Under the pieces are notes generated by a model, which saw only the letters and a program-made list of their open reading frames with translations, was not told where the DNA came from and did not search any database. Source: Macrothele yani (lineage: Eukaryota > Arthropoda > Arachnida > Araneae > Macrothelidae). From it: a stretch of DNA of 64,000 nucleotides. Positions 43,490 through 55,609 of this stretch are shown here, piece after piece; the stretch's first letter is position 1, and each line of letters starts with the position of its first letter. A program made the translations under genes and the position numbers. The DNA is taken from contig CM077005.1 of NCBI GenBank assembly GCA_039090855.1, positions 17,461,921 through 17,525,920 on the forward strand. Reading direction: 5' to 3'.

Positions 43490-44529
43490 AATTCGGGATT
43501 TAATTCCCTAATTAATTGTGTTTATTAACATGGTTAATTGTTTATTTCTTAATTGGATTAGTTCTTAATTAGGTGCAAGAAATATTATCCCGACATCCCG
43601 ACCCAGGTCGCATAAGGATTCGCTGGTTTTTTTTTTCTTTGTTTTCCCTTCGCGTGGGAAGGAGATCGAAACGCAAACTGTGCAAAATTCTGCAAATCAA
43701 GCGCAATGTATTTTTATTTTTTTATTTCCCATCATTTGCGTAGCAACAGCACTGCGGATTACATAATGCAACCCTGGCTAACAATGGGTCAGTGGTGACT
43801 ATACGATGGAAGTCTAAGAAAGAATCTGGTAAGAAGGTAAGGCTAGATAATAAATGTCACGTGTCGGGGAACATATTCCAGTCGGGCATGCGTGCCTCCG
43901 AGCATGCTTAAGGATTTAAAAAGGGTTTTCTCGGATGGTCCGATAATAGAACTCCAAAACAGGGTGACAGTTAGGGCCAAATAAATTTTTAGAGGGCTCA
44001 GCTCAGCAGATGGTCAGCTGGCCATGAGAACATCTGCTCGAAGTAGCCACTGGTTAACATCCACCGGACGGCAGGCCACTTGCGAACGCGGGAGGGGAGA
44101 CCAGAAACCAATGAAGGTGCAAGGGACGTCTTCAGTGATGTAGGTACAAGTCTAGCAGCATAGCTGTAAGCAAAAGCGAAACTAAAAAAAAATGGAAAAC
44201 TTGGAGAAATCGGGTTGTGCTTGCAGTTAGTTGTGGTTGTTGACATATGCAGGAGGATCGAAGTTCGACGTCGGCGGTTGGCAAGAAATGCCTAGCTGTG
44301 CGTGGGTCAAGAAGTCGGACCCAAATCAGTCAGGATGTTAGGTACCCAAGGAAAATAAAGAAGGCATTTGTCGAGAGCTCCCGGGCTGCGTTTTTTCCAC
44401 GGAGGATACCAGCCAAAGACCACGGCCGCAAGAAGACATGCGCCTTCCTCAACCGCCTGATCGGTGTTGCACAGCAGAAGATTTTTTTTTTAGGGTAAGA
44501 CATCATCCAAATATTTCAATCCCTTGGAT
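43490..44529. other. No recognisable gene
   Basis: Includes a palindrome-poor, moderately GC stretch (43980-44440) with open frames on both strands but no recognisable protein. It may be an unknown repeat or unique intron. Confidence 0.35.
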
Positions 44530-44539
44530 GATGAGCGTT

Positions 44540-45283
44540 AGAGCTGAGTTTGGGCTCAATTTTCGGAGCCCGAGACCGCCCGAGCCCGTGGTATATCAGC
44601 TTGAGCCCACCCGAGCCCGAATTTTATATTGCAAGATAGAGCCCGGGCTCGAACGAGCCCGAAAACTGGCTAACCTGTTCAACCATTAATAAAAAAAAAT
44701 CTCCTTTTCCACACTTCCGCTCTCTCCTCCTCCTGCAATTATCCAATGTATTTCTCAAATGGCGAGTGGTTGGGAAGGGACCTCTATCTATTTTTACTGT
44801 GTAACTGTGCGAATTTCTTTGACCGTTCGTTTCCACCTGAAGTGCTTCGAGCGGGCGGCATCCAAAATGATCGGGCGGTGCTGCAATAGTATGTTGCTCA
44901 AAAAATGCTAATATTATCGCTCCATAATGCGTTGTAATATGTACGTTGCTAAATAGATTTAGCAGGGAGCTACTGCGTGGAGATAGGGGATTAATGATCG
45001 TCGGCAAGCTATCAATAGCTATCCAATATCTATAGTTCTTGAAAAAGCTTTTTCATCTCTGCAGAAACACACTACCCATGCCCGGAATAAATAGCCATCT
45101 CGAAAGCCCGCTCCCTAACCAGAATCAGTTGCCGAAGAATCTCTTTACCAATTATAAAGTGGCTCATTTGTTAAATCATTTATATAAAATCACATTTATA
45201 TATAAAACAATTCTTTCGCTCTCCCTCTCTCTAAGAGCCCGAGCCCGAACCGCAGTAAATATTCTACAGCCCGTCTCAGCTCT
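44540..45283 (-). mobile_element. Non-autonomous DNA element with GC-rich ends (copy 2)
   Basis: Ends AGAGCTGAG and CTCAGCTCT are inverted. GATGAGCGTT (44530-44539) and GATGAGCATT (45284-45293) flank it, a 10-bp duplication with one difference. The sequence matches 982-2038 in reverse order without the SINE. It helps set the borders of copy 1. Confidence 0.75.
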
Positions 45284-45493
45284 GATGAGCATTCATTGTA
45301 AATTTAGAAATGAAATATTATTGCTCACCTCGTACTAGTTGGATTGATAGGAAGGAACGTTTTTGTTTCTATAATTCTCGGGCTAAGCCATAACTTCTAT
45401 TTGTAGAGATGTCTTAATATAACTTAATCTGGTCCCACCATTAAATTGTACATAAATTAAGAAATATGCACAAAATAAATTTTATATTTGTTT

Positions 45494-45701
45494 TTTTGAG
45501 GTTTAACGACCACCGTGAGCAACTCAATGGGCTATAAGCAGTCGCCCGTCCCTGATTTAGGGTCACTGGTTCCAGGGAAGGGAGAGAGCCAGTGCCGTAA
45601 GACAAGCACAACATCCATGCCTGACCGGGATTCGAACCCGGACCCCTTACGGACGAATGATCAGAGGCCAACGCCTTAGACCACTGCGCCACCGGGGCGG
45701 C
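45494..45701 (-). mobile_element. tRNA-derived SINE, family S1, copy 7
   Basis: Minus strand copy with A box GTGGCGCAGTGGTCTAAGG and B box GGGTTCGAATCCC. TATTTGTTT at 45485-45493 and 45702-45710 is the target duplication. Confidence 0.92.
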
Positions 45702-45855
45702 TATTTGTTTCTGTTTCTTTAAACAACGTGTTTTTCTTCTCGCTGCTTTGCAAATGAGTACGAGTGTCGGGGTTTCTGGTTTAATTTAAAGTAAAAGATT
45801 TCTTTCTTCGAAGATACCCCGATTTCAGGCATGATACTGAATTGTTAGCTTTTAA

Positions 45856-46293
45856 GGTGGACGTCAAGTAATTTTGCTTCCTATACTTCCAATGGAAAAA
45901 CTTCTGTACACATTTTCTTATCAATTAATGCTTTCCCAAGGATGGAAATTTGAACATCGATTAAAATAGCTTCATATTATAACTTGGAATACTTGATATT
46001 TTCTAAAACATAACCATAATTATGCAATCCAACATTTGTTTGTCTACTGACGTCATCAAAGTACAGTTCGCGCCATCTTTTTTCTGGTTTCAACACCACC
46101 AAAGGAAACGTTATTGATTTTTAATAAAATTATGGTTATGTTTTAGAAAATATTAAGTATTCCAAGTTATAACATGAAGTTATTTTATTCGATGTTCAAA
46201 TTTTCATCCTTGGGAACACACTAATTGTGAAGGAAATGTGTACAAAAGTTTTTCCATTGGAAGTATAGGAAGCAAAATTACTTGACGTTCACC
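45856..46293. mobile_element. Foldback/MITE with ~165-bp inverted arms
   Basis: Arms 45856-46024 and 46126-46293 are reverse complements starting ggtggacgtcaagtaatttt-like, with few differences. Spacer about 100 bp (includes tgacgtcatc). No transposase and no clear target duplication. Confidence 0.85.
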
Positions 46294-46479
46294 ATAAATT
46301 TAATTTCTTTGCGGCATATGAGTTCTTGCGACAACCTCGTATACGAGCTCGTATGAAACACAACGCTTTCAAGTCCCAACGATGAGACTAGGTCGCCTAT
46401 ACTAGAAAACCCAATGTCATTGTTGCCATTTTAGTCGATCGAAATTCATTAACGAAATTTATGCCCTCAAGTTCCCAAT

Positions 46480-46990
46480 CGGGGCTTGGCGCGGTAATAC
46501 CATCTCCAGAATCTTGAGTTACGTTTATAAGACAAACTGGGTTCGTTGCGTCATGGGGCTCTCGCTAAACTCTCTGCCTACTATCGGTACAAAACAAGGT
46601 GTACCATCGGACCACATAACGTTTTCCAGTCGTCCAGTGTCCAGTCACAGTGTTCCTGATACCACTGTAAACAAACTTTCCTGTTCTTTGCCGAAATGTG
46701 AGGTTTCCCTATAGGCATGCGACTGCCAGTACGGATCCTTTTCAATTTCCGGCGCATAATTTGCTGAGATATTCATCAGAAACAGACTTCATTGAATGCT
46801 TCGGTCAATCGCTGTACACAAGAAGTACTGTTTCTCCGTCCAAGCCTTCTCAGACGACGGCGATCTCGGTCCTGACAGATTGTTGTTGCGCCACAGTTAC
46901 GCCACGAGTGGCGTCCCACTTCCGTACGTGTCATTTCCGTGTAAATAAATTTTTGTCCCATTTCGGTGCACATCCAGATCATCTAGTGCC
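46480..46990 (-). pseudogene. Tc1-like transposase central fragment
   Basis: Minus strand pieces: CQDRDRRRLRRLGRRNSTSC and QRLTEAFNE (HTH2 region), then RTGSRMPIGKPHISAKNRK and LQWYQEHCDWTLDDWKTL just before the first catalytic D (decayed, VWSDGTP-like in another frame). Multiple frame breaks. Related in spacing to the N-terminal fragment at 48985. Confidence 0.75.
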
Positions 46991-47550
46991 ATTTCCGTAT
47001 ACAGATTGGATGATCCGTAAGCAGTGAGATATGAGTAGTATAAAATGACCGATCCGGCGCCAAGGAGCAGCTCCTTCTAGGAGGAGAAGGAGCAGGGGCG
47101 TGGCTTTGCGGCAGGAGGACGGCAGAGGATCAAGAGCGTACTGATAGGCTCCGCACAAACACTCTCCCCATTGCGGAAGGGTCGGCTATAAGAGCCTCTG
47201 GCCTCAGGAAAAAATATTTTACAAAATCTTTTGTGAAAACTTCATACGAAACTGGTTAAAGAAATAGCTCGGAATTTTTGAGCAGCTTTGAACGAAATAT
47301 TAAAAAGAAATGCAATTTTTTTCGAGCTTTTGAAATTAAACATCTGCGACGAATGTTGAAGACCGTAAAGATGGTATTAATGGACAGCCTATTTGCCCCT
47401 TTAGCTTTTATTGCTGTTCCCTCTTGACCTATAGTGAGCGCCAATTGGTTGACGAAAACAAAAAATGGTAATCTCTGTGACGTCGCTGGAATTCGATAGG
47501 AGATTAGAATTTACTTTCTCCCTTAGCATTCCCCACGTCTGATACCAGGT
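46990..47550. other. No recognisable gene
   Basis: A GC-rich patch near 47060-47110 (ggagcagctccttctaggag) can fold back on itself. The rest is unassigned. Confidence 0.35.
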
Positions 47551-47554
47551 GCGG

Positions 47555-47735
47555 CGAAACTGTACGGAAATGGCACTAACCGATCTGCTATGTACGGAAA
47601 CGGCACTAACCGATCTGCTATGTACGGAAATGGCACTAACCGACCTGCTATGTACGGAAATGGCACTAACCGATCTGCTATATATGGAAATGGGACAAAA
47701 TTCCTTTTGTACGGAAATGACGCGTACGGAAGTGG
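47555..47735. repeat. 30-bp minisatellite, about 5-6 copies
   Basis: Unit tgtacggaaatggcactaac cgatctgcta, repeated with minor changes; the last units decay (tatatggaaatgggacaaaa, tgtacggaaatgacgcg). As 30 is a multiple of three, open frames on both strands with 10-residue repeats result. Related phrases in inverted orientation lie at 46915-47000. Confidence 0.92.
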
Positions 47736-47739
47736 GAGA

Positions 47740-48290
47740 CAATCACGCCACTTAGGCAAGCAATGTGGGTTATGTTTCCACTCACGGGAGGCGGAAGGTA
47801 AGGGCACAATTTCATGGTCCTTCTCACTGGGAGGTCTTTCTACGAAAGATTTCTGGTTCACATATAATATTTAGGAAGATTTACTGGAGACCGCCATCAC
47901 GCTTTGCGGTTTCCTGGAAAGCGTTTGAAGTACAATTTAAAAAATTGATTTTGCACAAAGAAGTTGAACAGCTCAGCGTTGTGTTTTTCTCTTTAAAAAA
48001 AGTTAATAATTGTTTAAAAGCAGTAAACAGGGCGGAGTTTTTCTCTCTCCCTTTCTCCCTCTTTGTGTTCTCTTTTTCGTCTTTTTTTCCAAGTCCTATT
48101 GTATCCTACTTGAGATCAGAAAACCCAATACCTCTGCCAAATAAGTAACTGAACAAAAAATCACTCGAACTCAAATTAAGCGGTAAGTATCCTATTACTT
48201 GCGCATAGCTTTTTCTTGGAGTTTTGTCACAAAGAAGATAAACGAGTCTGGACGAATATGTGTGTGTGTGAGAGAGAGAGAGAGAGATGC
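47740..48290. other. No recognisable gene
   Basis: Unassigned AT-rich DNA with a (GA)n run at 48269-48287. Confidence 0.4.
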
Positions 48291-48294
48291 TGTT

Positions 48295-48785
48295 GTCGAA
48301 ATAAGGAAGATGAATCGTGGATTAGGAAAACGACAGGAGTTGATGACATCATGATCAACTAAAGACCCTCATGTGGCCACTAACTGTTGAACAACTGAAT
48401 TTTTTTTTTTTTTTTATTGGAGGTTTAACGACCACCGTGAGCAACTCAATGGGCTATAAGCAGTCGCCCGTCCCTAATTTAGGGTCACTGGTTCCAGGGA
48501 AGGGAGAGAACCAGTGCCGTAAGACAAACACAACATCCATGCCTGACCGGGATTCGAACCCGGACCCCTTACGGACGAATAATAAGAGGCCAACGACTTA
48601 GACCACTGCGCCACCGGGGCGGCCTGAAATTTTAGGGTAGATACGAAGGAGCAGGAAAAGACCCAGAAGAAGACCACGTGGGAGATGCGTGGATGAAATT
48701 CGAAAGAATGCTAGAGTGGCACGCTGAAGACTGGAAGTTGTGGAAGGCAATTAAGGAGACCATCTAGCAGTGGATTGATAATGAT
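48295..48785 (+). pseudogene. RTE-like retrotransposon 3' end split by an S1 SINE
   Basis: Before the SINE: WIRKTTGVDDIMIN. After it: GRPRRRP-like (KTQKKTTWEMRG in frame shift), CVDEIRKNARVAR, and an end like QQWIDND followed by tgat repeats. The pieces join across the SINE in the order expected for an RTE C-terminus. Confidence 0.7.
48400..48624 (-). mobile_element. tRNA-derived SINE, family S1, copy 8
   Basis: Near-identical to copy 7 in head and tail. CTGAATTTT / CTGAAATTTT flanks suggest the target duplication. Inserted in the RTE remnant. Confidence 0.9.
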
Positions 48786-48984
48786 TGATGATATGTACGA
48801 GTATGTATGAATGTATACTCGTAATTATATCCTACGGGGGTTGTTGTTGTTTTTTTCTCTCTCGGTCACCCTTCTTTCTTTTTTTTTTTTAAATTTTGTT
48901 TTTCTCAAAGAAGTTGAACCCCCTCTGAAATTATTAGCTTTCCCCGATCGTGTTTCCACTAAAAAAACACCCGGGATATCCCAT

Positions 48985-49097
48985 CTTTTGAGAAACCAGT
49001 CTGTTTTCAAAATCGTCGCTCCATCCAGATGCGCCCCCACAACAAGACCTTCATCGAACTCCGGAAGATCCTTTGCTTTTCCCATAGTCAGCAACAC
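48985..49097 (-). pseudogene. Tc1-like transposase N-terminal fragment
   Basis: Minus strand MGKAKDLPEFDEGLVVGAHL and then DWFLKRWDIP, matching the start of Tc1 transposases (MGK-KDLSEFDRG-IV-AR). Only the first HTH is left. Confidence 0.7.
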
Positions 49098-49189
49098 AAC
49101 TGACGAGTAAAAGTCTTAAATAATTGCCTAGACCGCATGGTGACGCACGTGACCACGTATTTTGAACAGATATAGCTTCCCCAGTGGAG

Positions 49190-49690
49190 AAAGCATCGTA
49201 TGTGTTTTGGTTTACGGATTCAAAATTTCAGCGAACGGAGTACAAGAGACAGCCCGAAGGTTAATGTCTGGGCTGTCCTAATGGAAGACAAAGTGATAGG
49301 GTCCGTTTTCTTCGCTGAACCAACCGTTACTGGCATAACGTACCTGGACATGCTAGAACAATTCGCAGTTCCAGAACTCCAGGATATTCAAGACATCATT
49401 TTATAGCAAGATGGAGCGCCTCCGCACTGGTCTTCGGATATACGCAGATCTTAGATAAACCATTTTCCAGGGCGTTGAATTGGACATGGGAATCCAACGG
49501 CATGACCACCCCGTTCTCTTGATATTACCCCATGCAATGTTTTTCATTGGGGCTTTATTAAGGACATTGTGTACAAGAAAAAGGTTACATTAATCACTGA
49601 GCTCAAAGAACGCCTTACTGAAGCCTTCCTATTTGTTACACCTGACATTCTGTAGCGTACGTGGGTGGAACGGGACTATCATTTAGACAT
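49190..49690 (+). pseudogene. IS630-like DDE transposase fragment
   Basis: Readable parts: RDSPKVNVWAVLMEDKVIGS, FFAEPTVTGITYLDMLEQF, VPELQD and, after an in-frame TAG, QDGAPPHW with the second catalytic D. Then LDKPF and, in other frames, a VTPDIL-RTWVERDYHLD ending. It is the same transposase family as the fragment at 3390-3617 and covers the part missing there. Confidence 0.85.
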
Positions 49691-49694
49691 CCTG

Positions 49695-50088
49695 CATTGT
49701 AAAAAAAAAATTGTAGATTTTACGGTTTTAAAATGTTTTCCAGGGTGCCAACACAAAACCGTAAAATCTACAGTTTTATGCCGTGCTGGAGCAAAGCTAT
49801 AGCTTTGCTCCAACACCGCATTTAATGAAGAAAACAGCACAGAATTTGGCTGGAGCGAGTCACAGTCCAAATAATCACGAAAACACAAAAATTTGGCTTG
49901 AACGAAAGTGTTCATTGTGTTGGAGCAAATCTATAGCTTTGCTATACATATTTTGGTTTTCGGATTCGATTCAAGCAAAGCTATAGCTTTGCTCCAACAC
50001 GGCATAAAACTGTAGAATTTACGGTTTTGTGTTGGCACCCTGGAAAACGGTTTAAACCCGTAAAATCTACAGTAATTTTTTTACAGTG
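49695..50088. mobile_element. MITE with nested palindromes (CACTGTAAAAA type)
   Basis: Ends CATTGTAAAAAAAAAA and its counterpart TTTTTTTACAGTG are inverted. Arms 49695-49812 and 49975-50088 share tgtagattttacgg and gtgccaacacaaaaccgt blocks. Inside each arm is a palindrome ggagcaaagctatagctttg-ctcc; a third copy is near 49921. No coding capacity. Confidence 0.82.
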
Positions 50089-50324
50089 TGTGAGCAACCA
50101 ACGGAGCACACGTGGAGACCTACTGTCATTAAAAAAAAAAAAAAGCTTTCACAGTCACCATGTGTTTTGACATCAGATCAGATCAGATCATATGTAGAGG
50201 ATTTCAGGAAGGGAGTGTCTGACCCCAGGTCTTAAACAACCCTTAGAAGAAGGAAGCTAGGAGATTTGGGCTAGAGTGCCCGATAGGAAAATGACACGAA
50301 AGTGAGGTAGAAAGGGGGATGAAG

Positions 50325-50500
50325 ACGCCCTTATTTATTACCGGGGGACCAGTACCCGGGGCCCGACGGCTTAACGTGCCCATCCGACGCACGGTGGATA
50401 TTTAGTGGTTCGAGCGTTCGTACCTGCCCGGGATCGAACTCGAGGTCTTCTCCGTGGCAGTCACGAACGCTGACCACTAGGCCACCCGCGGCCCCCCAGA
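50325..50500 (-). mobile_element. tRNA-like SINE-type repeat, family S4, copy 1
   Basis: Minus strand: GGGTGGCCTAGTGGTCAGCG (A box) and GAGTTCGATCCC (B box), followed by a conserved tail (accactaaatatccaccgtg, gcccgggtactggtccccc). A different tRNA family from S1. Confidence 0.8.
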
Positions 50501-50642
50501 GAATAGGAATCAAATGATGATCATATGTAGAGGATTTTAGGAAGAGAGTGTTTGACCCCAAGTCTTAAATAACCCTTAGAAATAGGAAGCTAGGAGATTT
50601 GGGCTAGAGTGACCGATAGGAAAGTGACACGAAAGCGATGTA

Positions 50643-50830
50643 GAAAGGGGGATGAAGACGCCCTTATTTATTACCGGGGGACCAGTACCCGCTGCCCGAC
50701 GGCTTAACGTGCCCATCCGACGCACGGCGGATATTTAGTGGATCGAGCGTTCGTACCTGCCTGGGATAAAACCTAATGCTCTTTCCATGGCAGTCACGAA
50801 CGTTGCCCACTAGGCCACCCGCGGCCCCCA
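50643..50830 (-). mobile_element. tRNA-like SINE-type repeat, family S4, copy 2
   Basis: Second S4 copy, in the duplicated unit. The B box is damaged (GGTTTTATCCC), the rest matches copy 1. Confidence 0.78.
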
Positions 50831-50865
50831 GAGAATAGGAAACTAGGAGATTTGGGCTATTTATT

Positions 50866-52240
50866 GTAGGTTTTTTTCCAATAACATACTGAAGTTGTAT
50901 ATTTCTTTTATGGATACCCTGCACATATTAATTATAAGAGAACGTAAAAGAAATATCAGTTCAATAAATGAAATTTTTTACCAATGATGTTATGTATTAC
51001 ACACGTTTGCACATCCTTCAGAATACAATGAACTAAAAGTAGTTTTTATCGGGAACGAAGAAACAGGCATGTGTCATATTTTTGATAACAGGAGTCAAAG
51101 AGAGAAAGGAATTTTACTATGAGTAAAACATTGTGGCTTTACGTTAAGAGTGTTTTTTATACCAAGAGTAAATGATTTAAGTAGTTTTGCTTTTTCTGTG
51201 CCACAATGCTTAATTGTTACTTATTTATTTGCTTAACCGTGCTCTGCATTTTCGTGTAAATCGGAAAAGTTCATTAGACACCGTCACACGGCAGTTACGT
51301 GTCTTGTGTGTGTGATCGGGATGCATTTTGGCCTGAGTTCTCTAAAAGAATAAAATTTGCATGGTATGATAAACTTTGGCGAAAGTGTTGTGTAGTACTT
51401 TGTATTGGTATAAAACTAGTGCAATCATTTTAATTACGATCTGTCCATTTGTGCAAAGTGAGTTATAGCTTTACTAAAAATTCCCATAGGTTCTAAAGAA
51501 CATGAATTATTAAAACGCCCGCACTGCCTAGTTAATAACATGGAAATAAAAACTTTCAATAATAGAAAGCTAATAGATTTTCGGAAAAGGGCCTCGAAGA
51601 TATTTTTTGCCGGGCGGGGAGGGGGTCCCGGTACGCCACTGACTGTTATGATTAAAGAACTGCTCCAAAAACCTTTTTTGGACCTTTTGCAAATCAAATA
51701 AAAGCTTGAACAGGATATTCTTGAAAACATTGAATTATTTTCCATTTTGGGAATTTTCACGTAAGAGCCTAAAAGTTTGTTGATTTAATTAAGAGCTTTT
51801 GAGAAAGGGAAATGTAACGTCTGACCGGTCTATCTGTTTCAAGTATCATCGAAATAAGAGTCAACGTGCCACTGTTATGAACATTGGTTTCTATTTATAC
51901 TATTGAACACGATAAAATACGAAAAAAAAAAAATGGTTTGGCTTTGCAATAAAATGTTGTTTTTTCCTGCTACGTGTTAGAATAGTTTTACTCATTTTCG
52001 TAAACTTTTTATTTATTTTTTAATGTTCTTCCACTTTAGGGACGGATCAAGCTTTTCTTATATGAAGGAAGGGGTAGGGGTGGGGGCAAGACTTGAAATA
52101 TTTCGAGCTCAAAAGTTCGCCACTTCCACTGAAAGAGTACGCAGGTTTTACTTTCTCATACCTCTGTTAGAAGAAAGTATTACGGTCGTTCAAAAATCAC
52201 ACTTCCGGTTTTGACACAATTTAACTAACTACTGCGGAAC
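50866..52240. other. No recognisable gene
   Basis: AT-rich unique-looking sequence. Frames at 51434-51760 (minus) and 52023-52214 (plus) match no known protein. Confidence 0.45.
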
Positions 52241-52244
52241 CTCG

Positions 52245-53565
52245 GTTTTACGTTTTCTCGATTACGAGTGATAAATGGTTAAAGTTCTCTTACATGATTC
52301 GATTACGAGCAGTAAATGATTATGGTTCTTTTAAATGATTTGATTACGGAAATAAATGGTTAAAGTTCTCTTAAATGATTTGATTACGAGCAATAAATGG
52401 GTAAAGTTCTCTTAAATGATTCGATTACGAGAATAAATGATTAAAGTTATCTTACATGATTTAATTACGAGAAGAAATTATTAAAGTTCTCTTACATTAT
52501 CCAATTACGAGCAATAAATAGTTAAAGTTACCTTACATGATTTGATTACGAGAATAAATGGTTAAAGTTCTCTTACATGATTCGATCACGAACAGTAAAT
52601 GGTTACAGTTCTCTTAAAGGATTTGATTACGAGAATTTTTTCTTTTTTCGGGTGGAGGTTTAACACCACCATGAGCAGCTCAAAGGGCTATAAGCAGTCG
52701 CGTCCCTAATTTAGGGCCACTGACTCCAGTGAAGGGAAAGAGTCACTGCCGTAAGAAAAACACAACATCCATGCTTTACCAGGATTCGAACCCGGACCCA
52801 TCTCGTACGAGTGGTCAGAAGCCGTCGCTTAGACCACTGCGCCACCGGGGCGGCAATTACAAGAATGTCTGTTTAAAGTTCTCTTAAATAATTTGATTAC
52901 GAGAATGAATGGACACAGTTCTCTTAAATGATTTGATTATGAGCAATAAATGGTTCAAGTTATCGTACATGATTTGATTACGTGAAGAAATGGTCAAAAT
53001 TCTCTCAAATGATTTGATTACGAGAATAAATGATTAAAATACTCTTAAATGATTTGGTTATGAGCGATATACGGTTCAAGTTCTCTTACATGATTCGATT
53101 ACGAACAGTGAATGGTTAAGGTTCTCTTAAATGATTTGATTACGGGAAGAAATTGTTAAAGTTATCTTACATGATTTGATTACGAGCAGTAAATGTTTAA
53201 AGTTCTCTTAAATGATTTGATTACGAGCAATAAATGGTTAAAGTTTTCTTCATGATTCGATTACGAGCAGTAAATGGCTAAGGTTCTTTTAAATGATCTG
53301 ATTAAGGAATAAGTGGTTAACGTTTTCTTAAATGATTTGATTACGAATAATAAATGACTAAAATTCTCTTAAACGATTTGATTACGTGCAATAAATGGTT
53401 AAAGTTATCTTACATGATTTGATTACGTGCAATAAATGGTTAAAGTTATCTAACATGATTTAATTACGAGCAATAAATGGTTCAAGTTATCTTACATGAT
53501 TTGACTATGAGAATAAATGGTTCAAGTTATCTTACATGATTTGATTCCGAACACTTGGTTAAAGT
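52245..53565. repeat. ~41-bp tandem repeat interrupted by an S1 SINE
   Basis: Unit gattacgagcaataaatggt taaagttctcttaaatgattt, with 39-41 bp spacing and substantial divergence. About 25 or more units span the region on both sides of the SINE at 52634-52855. Confidence 0.92.
52634..52855 (-). mobile_element. tRNA-derived SINE, family S1, copy 9
   Basis: Inserted in the 41-bp array: ATTACGAGAAT on one side and ATTACAAGAAT on the other form the target duplication. Head A box GTGGCGCAGTGGTCTAAGCG, B box GGGTTCGAATCC. Confidence 0.92.
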
Positions 53566-53569
53566 TCCT

Positions 53570-54200
53570 TAACATTTGTCTTTAATGCTAACTGAATACA
53601 GATGGCATTGGGCGATCCAGATATGTTTCCTGCTTCGACAGCTTTGTGTAATTGGCTGGCAGGAGCCCTCAAGGCATATCTTTTGACAAGATGATGATAT
53701 GTTTCCAGTAACATCAGGATGCTTCGAGACCGCTGTAACCAATTTCTATTGTTCGATGCGTGTTATGCCCCTTTTTGCCATTCACAGATCTAATGAAATT
53801 GAAATTATTAAAGCGAATGTGTGACTTATTTATCACATTTTTTGCTTAATTAAATATTTTTGAGAAGGTAAAAAAAGTACTTAATATTTTTTCACAAATG
53901 ATCATAAAGGACCGCCAATAAAGTTTCCTGAGTGCTTTTTTTTTTTTTTTAATTTTCGTCCAGTATAGCAACTTCAAGAAGATCCAAATCAGCAAAATTT
54001 ACTTCCGTAGACTCCGTACGGCAAAAAACTCCTCCTTGAAGTCAACGTACTCATACAGTAGTGAAATGACTATAGATGGCCTTTTTAGATACGATGAACA
54101 ACGGACATGCAAAACTTAAAAAGCGTAATAATAATCTGTTATAATGAGAGATATAACGCCACGAAAAAGTGTCGTGTAGCGATGCTCATTGTAGAATATT
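53570..54200. other. No recognisable gene
   Basis: Unassigned; a poly-T run at 53937-53951. Confidence 0.4.
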
Positions 54201-54418
54201 TTTTTATTTTTTTTTATTTGAGGTTTAACGACCGCCGTGAGCAACTCAATGGGCTATAAGCAGTCACCTGTCCCTAATTTAGGGTCACTGGTTCCAGGGA
54301 ACGGAGAGAGCCAGTGCCGTAAAACAAACACAACATCCGTGCCTCACGGGATTCGAACTCAGAACCTTCACGGACGAAAGGTCATAAGCCAGCGCTTAGA
54401 CCACTGTGCCTCAGGGTC
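54201..54418 (-). mobile_element. tRNA-derived SINE, family S1, copy 10
   Basis: S1 tail is well preserved; the head is diverged (GTGAGGC-type B-box area; A box CTGAGGCACAGTGGTCTAAG). Confidence 0.85.
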
Positions 54419-54734
54419 AACAAAAAACGCAAGTTCCTTCCACTTTTGCTTTAATTCTTATCCAGATATAGGTCCACCAGATGACCCTTTTTGTGGAAAC
54501 TAATCAAATAACAGCAATTCTAAACGAAAGTGATCATCCCTACGTAATGTTTCATCACCCTCAGGCATATTTTCTTTAAGAGTAGCAGTTTTTATCATGA
54601 TGTTAAGCTTAAATTGTAGCATCTTCTACTTAATGCTATCTATGATTCTGATCTTTTCACAGGCGCTAATTATTGCAATGTTTGTAGCTGAAAGCTTTAC
54701 GTCATTTTTACTTAAACTGTTATTTCAAGCCACT

Positions 54735-54955
54735 CAATATTTCTAACGCAACGGTTTAAGCGCTTGCATTTTACCATCAGTCTGAGATGGGTCCGGGTTC
54801 GAATCCCGGTGAGGCATGAAAGGTGTATTGTCTTACGGCACTGCCTCTCTTCCTTCTCTGAAGCTAGTGACCTTAAATTAGGGACGGGTGGCTGCTTATA
54901 GCCAAGTGAGTTGCTCACGATAGTCACTAAACCCATCAAACAAAAAAACAAATAA
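54735..54955 (+). mobile_element. tRNA-derived SINE, family S1, copy 11
   Basis: Plus strand with a strong B box GGGTTCGAATCCC but a poorly conserved A box (cgcaacggtttaagcg). Tail diverged, ends A-rich. Confidence 0.82.
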
Positions 54956-55605
54956 ACAATATTCCTAAACACGTGCGTAAAAAAAAAATTGTGTTCCATT
55001 CACGCTCCACTTAGAGATCATAGGCACTATAAGAGACTCTAAGCCAGAAGATCATACTTTCGAAACCCGAATTTACACTTTACATCTCTCTGCGCTCACT
55101 TCCTCCTGCTCCATCAGACAATGCTGGATGAACTATTCATTAACACTTGGAACTGCGTGACTTTGGAATCGATTAATGGCGCCATTTTCTGCATTTGTAT
55201 CGACTAATGTTAGGAGGAGTTTGAAATCACTTGTAATCACGGAAGCGTTAATATGCAGGCACTTGTTATTACTGTAATATTGTACAATATTTAGCATATA
55301 CAAGTTGAACTTGCATTGTTAAATTGCCCCAATGACTGATTTCTCGAAATCATTGTGTTGAAATTCGTCTACCTCTTCACATAGAACCAAGAGAAAGTAT
55401 GACTGGAAGAATACTGGTTACCGAGAATAAGGTATATAATAGTAGTTCTCTTTGTTCACGTCTTACAAACAACAAAAGGGAACTGCACGTCATCGCCATC
55501 AAGGGCGTCAGCAACGCCAATAATAATCATTAGAAATTATTCTGAAGCATTTCCAAGAGCAATAGAGCATTATACGTTAGTGAAGCACTTCCAGCTAAGA
55601 GTAGT
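54956..55605. other. No recognisable gene
   Basis: Unique-looking intronic-type sequence, nothing identified. Confidence 0.4.
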
Positions 55606-55609
55606 TTGT

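Larger units (their letters stand above)
50187..50865. repeat. Tandem duplication of ~331 bp, two copies plus a partial third
   Basis: gatcatatgtagaggatt-aggaag-gagtgt starts each unit (50187 and 50519); a stub (gagaataggaaactaggaga) follows at 50826. Each unit ends in a tRNA-like SINE-type segment (separate entries). Confidence 0.9.
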
